Shown piece by piece: positions 55,311 through 61,831 of a stretch of 64,000 nt of DNA (positions are counted from its first letter, which is position 1; every line of letters starts with the position of its first letter). Location: positions 930,001-994,000 of the forward strand of contig OZ242312.1 in the NCBI GenBank assembly GCA_965207805.1. Direction: 5' to 3'. Below the pieces are notes generated by a model, which had not been told where the DNA came from, did no database searches, and worked only from the letters and a program-made list of their open reading frames with translations. The translations under genes were made by a program, and so were the position numbers. Source of the stretch: Palauibacter sp965207805 (GTDB taxonomy: Bacteria; Gemmatimonadota; Gemmatimonadetes; Palauibacterales; Palauibacteraceae).

Positions 55311-55513
55311 TCGACACGGCATTCTCCCGTCAATTGACGCCGACAATCCCGCGATTGCGGCGCCACGGCCCCAAGTGTCGTTCAAAGACAAGGATGGCAG
55401 ATCGTGCAGTCCCTATTGAACTTAGACGATTCCTTACCTTGATACTCTTGGTTCACGGAGCGCTGTCCCAGCGTCGCGACCCTTGCCGCTCCGCCGCCGC
55501 GGCACTTTCGGCG

Positions 55514-56914
55514 ATGCCGCGGGGGAGGTGCCTGCTCCTGACCGTGGTCACCGTGCTGTGCGTCGGCCTGGCTGCGGCCGCGACGCCCCTCGCCGCGCAG
55601 GGACTCGAAGGGGTGGGCGGCGCCATCGACGAACCGTTCTTCTCCCGCCTGGCGCGGGGTCTGCTCGGGATTGCGTTCCTGCTCACGACCGTGTGGCTCT
55701 GCTCCGCGCACCGGAAGTCGATCTCGTGGCCCCTCGTTGCGAAGGGACTCGGGCTTCAGATCGCCTTCGCGCTTCTCGTCCTCAAGACGGGCGTCGGCCA
55801 CACCTTCTTCAGCGCCGTCAACGACGTGTTCGTCGCGCTCATCGGGTACACGAACGCGGGATCGCGCTTCGTGTTCGGGTCGCTCGTGGACTACGGGACT
55901 CCGGTCGACGGGGGCGCGGGCGGCGTCGTGAACATCGGGGCGAACTTCGCCTTCAGCGTCCTGCCCACGATCATCTTCTTCTCTTCTCTCATGGCCCTCG
56001 CGTATCACCTCGGGTTCATGCAGCGGATCGTGCGAGGCGTCGCGTGGGCGATGCAGCGCACCCTGGGGACGAGCGGCGCGGAAACGACCTCGGCCGCCGG
56101 CAACATCTTTGTCGGCCAGACGGAGGCGCCCCTCCTCATACGGCCCTTCGTGGACCGGATGACGATGTCCGAACTCAATACGGTGATGACGGGGGGCTTC
56201 GCGACCGTGGCGGGCGGCGCCCTCGCCGCGTACGTGGCGATCCTCGTGGGCGTGTTCCCGGGCATTGCGGGGCACTTGCTGGCGGCGAGCATCATGGCGG
56301 CGCCGGCGGGGATCGTGGTGAGCAAGATGCTGATGCCCGAGACGGAAGTGCCCGAGACGCGCGGCACGCTCGACATCGACCCGCCGCAGGCGCACGCGAA
56401 CGTGATCGACGCGGCGGCCGGAGGGGCGGGAGACGGGCTGAAGCTCGCCCTGAACGTGGGGGCGATGCTCCTCGCCTTCCTCGCCATCATCGCCCTGGGG
56501 AACGGCGTCATCGGCTGGGTGACCGGGCTGTTCGGCGTGGACGGAATCACGCTCGAGCGGATCTTCGGCTGGGTTTTCGCCCCGGTGGCCTGGCTCATCG
56601 GGGTGCCGTGGGCGGACGCGGTCGAGGTCGGAACGCTGTTCGGCGTGAAGATGGTCGCGAACGAGTTCCTCGCCTTCACGAACCTCGGGGCCGGGCTCGC
56701 CGGCGACCTTCAGCTCTCGAACAAGTCGCTCATCATGTGCACGTACGCGCTGACGGGCTTCGCGAACTTCAGCTCCATCGCGATCCAGATCGGGGGCATC
56801 GGCGGGATCGCCCCCGGCCGCCGCGAGGATCTGTCGAAGCTCGGCCTGCGGGCGATGCTCGGGGGGACCGTGGCAACCTGGATGACGGCGACGCTGGCCG
56901 GAGTCCTCGCGTGA
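55514..56914 (+). CDS. nupC: NupC-type (CNT family) nucleoside transporter
   Basis: 466 residues, concentrative nucleoside transporter with about eight to ten membrane segments. Family motifs are GVGHTFFSAVNDVFVALI, SVLPTIIFFSSLMALAYHLG, the core TSAAGNIFVGQTEAPLLIRPF, GGFATVAGGALAAYV and GVKMVANEFLAF, TGFANFSSIAIQIGG. An added signal-peptide-like N-terminus (LLLTVVTVLCVGLAAAATPLAAQG) precedes the first transport helix. ATG 55514 is preceded by no strong Shine-Dalgarno; ATG 55394 gives a 40-residue longer form. It overlaps punA by 4 nt, linking uptake to phosphorolysis. Confidence 0.92.
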   Translation: MPRGRCLLLTVVTVLCVGLAAAATPLAAQGLEGVGGAIDEPFFSRLARGLLGIAFLLTTVWLCSAHRKSISWPLVAKGLGLQIAFALLVLKTGVGHTFFSAVNDVFVALIGYTNAGSRFVFGSLVDYGTPVDGGAGGVVNIGANFAFSVLPTIIFFSSLMALAYHLGFMQRIVRGVAWAMQRTLGTSGAETTSAAGNIFVGQTEAPLLIRPFVDRMTMSELNTVMTGGFATVAGGALAAYVAILVGVFPGIAGHLLAASIMAAPAGIVVSKMLMPETEVPETRGTLDIDPPQAHANVIDAAAGGAGDGLKLALNVGAMLLAFLAIIALGNGVIGWVTGLFGVDGITLERIFGWVFAPVAWLIGVPWADAVEVGTLFGVKMVANEFLAFTNLGAGLAGDLQLSNKSLIMCTYALTGFANFSSIAIQIGGIGGIAPGRREDLSKLGLRAMLGGTVATWMTATLAGVLA

Positions 56915-57780
56915 CCCGCGCGGCCGCGGACATCCAGGCCGGCGTCGACGCGGCGGCCGCGGCGCTGCGAGCCCGCATTGGGGACCGGTTGGACGGCGAT
57001 GTGCCGCACGTCGCGATCACGATGGGTTCGGGGCTCGGCGGGCTCGGGGAAGAGATCGAGGATCCGGTGCGGGTGCCGTACGAGGATCTTCCCGGCTGGC
57101 CTCGCCCCACGGTCATCGGCCACGCCGGCCACGCGCTCATCGGGATTCTCGGCGGTCGGCCCGTCCTGGGCCTGAGCGGACGCGTCCACCTCTACGAGGG
57201 CGGCCCAGCGGACCGAGTCGTCTTCTACGTGCGCGTCGCGGCGGCGCTGGACATCCCCGTTCTCTTCCTGTCGAACGCGGCCGGGGCGATCCGCGAAGGC
57301 TGGCACCCAGGCGAACTCATGCTGATCTCCGACCACCTCAACCTGACCGGCACGAGCCCCCTCATCGGCCCGGTGGTGGGGGCGGAGAGTCGTTTCCCCG
57401 ACCTGACCTTCGCCTACGACCGGGAGCTACGGGCGATCGTGCGCGAGACCGCATCCGAGCTGGGGCAGACGCTGCACGAGGGCGTTTACGCCGCGATGCA
57501 CGGCCCCGCCTTCGAGACCCCGGCCGAAATCCGCATGCTCCGTGGGCTGGGCGCCGACGCCGTCGGCATGTCCACCGTGCCCGAGGTCATCGCGGCGCGC
57601 GCCCTCGGCATCCGCTGCGTCGCCATCTCCTGCCTCACCAACTACGCGGCCGGCGTCCTCGACGAACCGCTGAATCACGAGGAAGTCCTCGAGACGACGA
57701 AACTCGCCCAGGCCGACTTCCAGCGCCTCGTCAAGCTCTCCGCCGCCCGCTTTCCCGGGCCTGCGGCCCCGACGCGCTAG
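56911..57780 (+). CDS. punA: Purine nucleoside phosphorylase (trimeric PNP type)
   Basis: 289 residues. Splits purine (deoxy)nucleosides with phosphate into base and (deoxy)ribose 1-phosphate. Signatures in order: ITMGSGLGGLGEEIED, phosphate-binding GHAGH, SGRVHLYEGG, SNAAGAIREG, MLISDHLNLTGTSPLIGP, YAAMHGPAFETPAEIRML and GADAVGMSTVPEVIAARALG. The GTG at 56911 overlaps the transporter stop. The product feeds the deoC and ALDH genes 3 kb downstream if a phosphopentomutase exists elsewhere. Genes converge with katG just after. Confidence 0.94.
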   Translation: MTRAAADIQAGVDAAAAALRARIGDRLDGDVPHVAITMGSGLGGLGEEIEDPVRVPYEDLPGWPRPTVIGHAGHALIGILGGRPVLGLSGRVHLYEGGPADRVVFYVRVAAALDIPVLFLSNAAGAIREGWHPGELMLISDHLNLTGTSPLIGPVVGAESRFPDLTFAYDRELRAIVRETASELGQTLHEGVYAAMHGPAFETPAEIRMLRGLGADAVGMSTVPEVIAARALGIRCVAISCLTNYAAGVLDEPLNHEEVLETTKLAQADFQRLVKLSAARFPGPAAPTR

Positions 57781-57802
57781 TGCGGTCGCCGCGACGCTGC
57801 GA

Positions 57803-59926
57803 TCAGGCGAGATCGTAGCGGTCGAGGTTCATCACCTTGTTCCAGGCGGCGACGAAGTCGCGCACGAAGGCCTCCTGCCCGTCGTCGCACCCATAGACTT
57901 CCGCTAGAGCCCTGAGTTCGGAGTTCGAGCCGAACACCAAGTCCGCCTCGGTGGCGGTCCACCGGATGTCGCCGGTTGCGTCGCGGCCCTCGAAGGCGCC
58001 ATCGGAGGACGCCTGCCACTCCGTGCTCATGTCGAGCAGGTTCACGAAGAAGTCGTTCGTCAGCGCTCCAGGCCGGTCCGTGAACACGCCGTGGGAGGAC
58101 CCCCCGGTGTTCGCGTTCAGGACGCGCATGCCGCCGACCAGCGCCGTCATCTCAGGCGCGGTCAGCGTGAGCAGGCAGGCCCGCTCCACGAGCTGCTCGG
58201 CCGCGGACGCTCCGTTTCCGTCCTTGGCGTAGTTGCGGAACCCGTCCGCGGCGGGCTCCAGCACGGCGAACGATTCCGCGTCCGTCCACTCCTCCGACGC
58301 GTCCGTGCGCCCCGGCGCGAACGGCACCTGTACGTCGTGCCCGGCATCGCGCGCCGCCTGCTCGACGCCCGCGCACCCGGCGAGGACGATGAGGTCCGCG
58401 AGGGAGACCCGCTTGCCGCCGCTCTGCGCGGCGTTGAACTCCGCCCGGATCCCCTCCAGCGTTCGCAGCGCCCCCGCCAGCTCGGCCGGATCGTTCGCTT
58501 CCCAGTCCTTCTGCGGCGCGAGGCGGATGCGGGCGCCGTTCGCGCCGCCGCGCTTGTCGGTGCCGCGGAACGAGGCCGCCGACGCCCACGCCGTCGCAAC
58601 CAGCCGGGAAACCGACAGGCCGGAGGCGAGAACTCTGGCCTTGAGGTCCGCGATGTCCCGCTCATCGATCAGCTCGTGGTCGACATCGGGCACGGGATCC
58701 TGCCACAACTGCGGCTCCGCCGGGACCAGCGGTCCGAGATACCGGCTGCGCGGTCCCATGTCGCGGTGGAGCAGCTTGAACCAGGCCCTGGCGAAGGCGT
58801 CCTCGAGATCCGCCGGGTTTTCGAGGAAGCGCTTCGCGATCGGCGCGTAGGCCGGATCAACGCGCAGCGAAAGGTCCGTCGTGAGCATCATGGGCGCGTG
58901 CTTCTTCGAGGGGTCGTGCGCATCCGGCACGGTGGCCACCTCGGAGGCGTTGACCGGGGTGTACTGCGACTTGCCGGCGGGGCTCTTCGTCAGCTCCCAC
59001 TCGTGGTCGTGCAGGTTCTCCATGAAGTTGTTGTCCCACCGCGTGGGCTCGGTCGTCCAGGCGCCCTCCAGCCCGCTCGTGATCGTATCCCCGGCCTTGC
59101 CGCTGCCGTGGCTGCTGTGCCAGCCGAAGCCCTGCGCCTCGAGGCCGGCCCCCTCCGGTTCGGTGCCGACATGCGACTCGGGGCCGGCGCCGTGCGCCTT
59201 GCCGAAGGTGTGGCCGCCTGCGATGAGCGCGACCGTCTCCTCATCGTTCATCGCCATGCGGGCGAAGGTCGTGCGGATGAACTTCGCCGCCGCCGCGGGG
59301 TCCGGCTTTCCGCCCGGCCCCTCCGGGTTCACGTAGATGAGCCCCATGTGGTCGGCGCCGAGCCCTTCCTGGAGCTCCCCGTCGTCGTCGTGGCGTTCGT
59401 CCCCGAGCCACTCCGTCTCCGATCCCCAGTCCGTCTCGTCGGCCTCCCACACGTCCGGGCGGCCGAAGGCGAACCCGTACGTCCGGAACCCCATCGACTC
59501 CAGGGCGCAGTTGCCGGCGAAGATGATGAGGTCGGCCCACGACAAGTTGCGGCCGTACTTCTGCTTGACCGGCCACAGGAGGCGGCGCGCCTTGTCCAGG
59601 TTCCCGTTGTCCGGCCAGCTGTTCAGCGGGGCGAAACGCTGGTAGCCCGAGCCGCCGCCGCCGCGGCCGTCGGTGATGCGATAGGTGCCCGCCGCGTGCC
59701 ACGTCATGCGGATGAAGAGCGGCCCGTAGTGGCCGTAGTCCGCCGGCCACCAGTCCTGGGAGGTCGTCATCACCTCCTCGACATCCCGCTTCAGTTCCTC
59801 GACGTCGACGTTCTTGAACGCCTCCGCGTAGTCGAAGTCTCCGCCCATCGGATCCGATGCGGGGGAGTTCTGCCGAAGAGCCTTCAGGCTCAGCTGATTC
59901 GGCCACCAGGTTTCATTTGTCGTCAT
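57803..59926 (-). CDS. katG: Catalase-peroxidase
   Basis: 707 residues. Haem enzyme that removes hydrogen peroxide. The distal site is MTWHAAGTYRITDGRGG (Trp and His), the covalent adduct partners are Tyr in MGLIYVNPEGPGG and Met in FARMAMNDEETV, and the proximal His is in ALIAGGHTFGKAHG. The C-terminal peroxidase-like half has KDWEANDPAEL and VGGMRVLNANTGGS. GGAGAG precedes ATG 59926. The length is slightly below the usual 720 to 740, with a short N-terminus. No regulator such as oxyR or furA is adjacent. Confidence 0.96.
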   Translation of the reverse strand: MTTNETWWPNQLSLKALRQNSPASDPMGGDFDYAEAFKNVDVEELKRDVEEVMTTSQDWWPADYGHYGPLFIRMTWHAAGTYRITDGRGGGGSGYQRFAPLNSWPDNGNLDKARRLLWPVKQKYGRNLSWADLIIFAGNCALESMGFRTYGFAFGRPDVWEADETDWGSETEWLGDERHDDDGELQEGLGADHMGLIYVNPEGPGGKPDPAAAAKFIRTTFARMAMNDEETVALIAGGHTFGKAHGAGPESHVGTEPEGAGLEAQGFGWHSSHGSGKAGDTITSGLEGAWTTEPTRWDNNFMENLHDHEWELTKSPAGKSQYTPVNASEVATVPDAHDPSKKHAPMMLTTDLSLRVDPAYAPIAKRFLENPADLEDAFARAWFKLLHRDMGPRSRYLGPLVPAEPQLWQDPVPDVDHELIDERDIADLKARVLASGLSVSRLVATAWASAASFRGTDKRGGANGARIRLAPQKDWEANDPAELAGALRTLEGIRAEFNAAQSGGKRVSLADLIVLAGCAGVEQAARDAGHDVQVPFAPGRTDASEEWTDAESFAVLEPAADGFRNYAKDGNGASAAEQLVERACLLTLTAPEMTALVGGMRVLNANTGGSSHGVFTDRPGALTNDFFVNLLDMSTEWQASSDGAFEGRDATGDIRWTATEADLVFGSNSELRALAEVYGCDDGQEAFVRDFVAAWNKVMNLDRYDLA

Positions 59927-60033
59927 GGGATCTCTCCAAGAAGGTCAGCGTCACGTCGTAGTTCGTCACGGTAGCGGGCCACAGGCTGCGGAATAAGGCG
60001 GCGTCCGGCCGCAGGCAAGAGCCTGGTCTCCCC

Positions 60034-60327
60034 TCAGATTGTCGGCGCCACGTAGCGCTCGACATCGATCTGGTCCTCCCGTGCCCGTGCCCGCGCCACG
60101 TCGAAGGCGGCCTGCAGTCGAATCCAGGTCTCCGTCGTGGAGCCGAAAGCCTTCGCGAGCCGCACTGCCATGTCGGTTGAGATGCGCGCGTGGCCGTTGA
60201 CGAGGTTCGAAAGCGCCTGCCGGCTCACGCCGAGGACTCGAGCGCCTTCGGTCACGGTAAGGCCGAGGGGTTCGAGGCAGGACACGCGAACCACCTTGCC
60301 GGGGTGGGGCGGGTTCTTCATCGGCAT
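60034..60327 (-). CDS. higA: HigA-type antitoxin
   Basis: 97 residues with an XRE helix-turn-helix: PHPGKVVRVSCLEPLGLTVTEGA, LGVSRQALSNLVNGHARIST and DMAVRLAKAFGSTTETWIRLQ, the standard HigA/VapI pattern. It neutralises the upstream HigB and usually represses the pair. It lies 16 bp after higB on the same strand. Two close ATGs (codons 1 and 3) are possible. Confidence 0.93.
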   Translation of the reverse strand: MPMKNPPHPGKVVRVSCLEPLGLTVTEGARVLGVSRQALSNLVNGHARISTDMAVRLAKAFGSTTETWIRLQAAFDVARARAREDQIDVERYVAPTI

Positions 60328-60343
60328 CGTGGCCCTCCATTTG

Positions 60344-60622
60344 TCAGTGGTAATCGATCAATTCCACGTCGTAAGCATCGCCGCCCTCGAAGCGGAAGAT
60401 GATGCGCCAGTTCGCCCGAACGGTCACCGACCAATAGCCTCGCAGCTGCCCCTTGAGGGCATGTAGCCGATACCCGGGAAGGCGCATGGCTTCCGGCGAG
60501 TCGGCGACATCGAGCTGGGCGAGCATCGCCTCCACCCTGTTGCGCAGAGCAGGGGCGATCAGGCTGCGGTCGTCGCGTTCGTAGAAGCGCTTCAGGCCGC
60601 GATGCCGGAAGCTCCGAATCAT
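60344..60622 (-). CDS. higB: HigB-type toxin (RelE superfamily mRNA interferase)
   Basis: 92 residues. MIRSFRHRGLKRFYERDD, RVEAMLAQLDVADSP, LPGYRLHALKGQLRGYWSVTV and ANWRIIFRFEGGDAYDVELIDYH cover the whole plasmid-maintenance-killer family. HigB cuts mRNA on the ribosome. The toxin-first order is typical of hig. ATG 60622 lies where the deduced promoter should start transcription, so the message may be leaderless. Confidence 0.94.
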   Translation of the reverse strand: MIRSFRHRGLKRFYERDDRSLIAPALRNRVEAMLAQLDVADSPEAMRLPGYRLHALKGQLRGYWSVTVRANWRIIFRFEGGDAYDVELIDYH

Positions 60623-60629
60623 CGCCGGT

Positions 60630-60658
60630 AGTGTAAAGTGTCTAGCGACACTGGGCAA
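60630..60658 (-). promoter_or_regulatory. Promoter of higBA
   Basis: On the - strand TTGCCC (60653-60658), a 17-bp spacer, then TACACT (60630-60635). Transcription would begin near 60622-60624, at the higB ATG itself. No Shine-Dalgarno is present. Confidence 0.65.
60637..60652. promoter_or_regulatory. Palindromic operator in the higBA promoter
   Basis: AGTGTC-TAGC-GACACT, perfect 6-bp arms, filling the -35/-10 spacer. This is the expected position for HigA autorepression. Confidence 0.65.
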
Positions 60659-60752
60659 TCCATTCTGAAAGTACATTCGCCTGAGTCCGGCGTCCGAACG
60701 ATATTCTACCAATGGACCTCTTCCAGCGATCATCGGAACCCGTGGACGAATC

Positions 60753-61796
60753 ATGACGAGAGCGACGAAACGCGGTGTCACGCCCGAAGAGGCCGCTTCG
60801 TCGACCCGTCGAGTCTTCGCCGGGGCGCATGCCGATGTCGTTCCCATGCGGGGGCGCAATGCCGGGACGCCGCTCGACCTCGATCTGATCCGGGGGCAGG
60901 CCGCGAACCGCAGTGCGATCGAGCGCCGGGCCGCCACGCTGGGGAAGCGCCGCAGCGTCAAGAAGGAGTGGCAGGCCGCCTGGCTCCTCCGCGCCGTCAC
61001 GATGATCGACCTCACGACGCTCGCCGGCGACGACACCCCGGGGCGGGTCGCCCGTCTCGCCGCCAAGGCCCGCCAGCCCGTGCGTCCCGACCTCCTCCGC
61101 GAGCTGGGGGCGGAAGATCTTGGCCTGCGGGTGGCCTCCGTTTGCGTGTATCCGACCATGGTGCCGGCCGTCGTGGAAGCGCTCGCCGGCGACGACATCC
61201 CGGTATGCGCGGTCGCCGCGGGCTTCCCCGCCGGGCTCACGCCGTTCGGCCAGCGGGTCGAGGAGATCCACGAAGCGGTGAAGGCCGGGGCGCGCGAGAT
61301 CGACATCGTCATCACCCGCCGCCACGTGCTCACCGGCGACTGGGAGGCGCTGTACGACGAGGTCCGTGCCTTTCGCGAGGCCTGCGGCGACGCCCACCTG
61401 AAGACGATCATGGCCACGGGTGAACTCGGGAGCCTGCGCAACGTCGCCCGCGCGAGCTGGACCTGCATGATGGCCGGAGCCGACTTCATCAAGACCTCGA
61501 CCGGCAAGGAGAAGGTCAACGCGACGCTCCCGGTCGGACTCGTGATGGCGCGCGCGATCCGCGCCTACCGGCAACTCTCCGGCTTCCAGGTGGGCCTCAA
61601 GCCGGCCGGCGGAGTGGGAAAGACGAAGCAGGCGCTGGAGTGGCTGATTCTCGTGAAGGAAGAACTGGGCGGGGCATGGCTCGACCGCTCGCTGTTCCGC
61701 TTCGGCGCGAGTTCGCTGCTCGCGGACATCGAACGCCAGTTGGAGCACCGGGCGACGGGGCGGTATTCCGCCTACCACCGGCACCCGCTGGGGTGA
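60753..61796 (+). CDS. deoC: Deoxyribose-phosphate aldolase, long eukaryote-like form
   Basis: 347 residues. Class I aldolase that splits 2-deoxyribose 5-phosphate into acetaldehyde and glyceraldehyde 3-phosphate. The Schiff-base lysine is in DFIKTSTGKEKVNAT; GELGSLRNV, EIDIVITRRHVLTGDWEALY and LKPAGGVGKT are also present. It is longer than the E. coli enzyme (259 residues) and carries KKEWQAAWLLRAVTMIDLTT upstream and a VKEELGGAWLDRSLFRFGAS to TGRYSAYHRHPLG end, as in the animal DERA protein. The ALDH gene follows 35 bp later on the same strand, so its acetaldehyde is probably oxidised by that enzyme. Confidence 0.94.
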   Translation: MTRATKRGVTPEEAASSTRRVFAGAHADVVPMRGRNAGTPLDLDLIRGQAANRSAIERRAATLGKRRSVKKEWQAAWLLRAVTMIDLTTLAGDDTPGRVARLAAKARQPVRPDLLRELGAEDLGLRVASVCVYPTMVPAVVEALAGDDIPVCAVAAGFPAGLTPFGQRVEEIHEAVKAGAREIDIVITRRHVLTGDWEALYDEVRAFREACGDAHLKTIMATGELGSLRNVARASWTCMMAGADFIKTSTGKEKVNATLPVGLVMARAIRAYRQLSGFQVGLKPAGGVGKTKQALEWLILVKEELGGAWLDRSLFRFGASSLLADIERQLEHRATGRYSAYHRHPLG

Positions 61797-61831
61797 GGGG
61801 TCGGGTTGAGGTCGAGAGGGGGTTGAGGGAG

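Noticed and set aside
23113..55471. TGTCCCAGC shared between the dnaK side and the region before the nucleoside transporter
   Set aside because: Only nine bases long with unrelated flanks; not enough to claim an att repeat.
55394..55513. A promoter TTGAAC-N17-TTGATA and an upstream ATG (55394) for the nucleoside transporter
   Set aside because: The -10 match is poor and the motif lies after the earlier ATG, so it was not strong enough to list.
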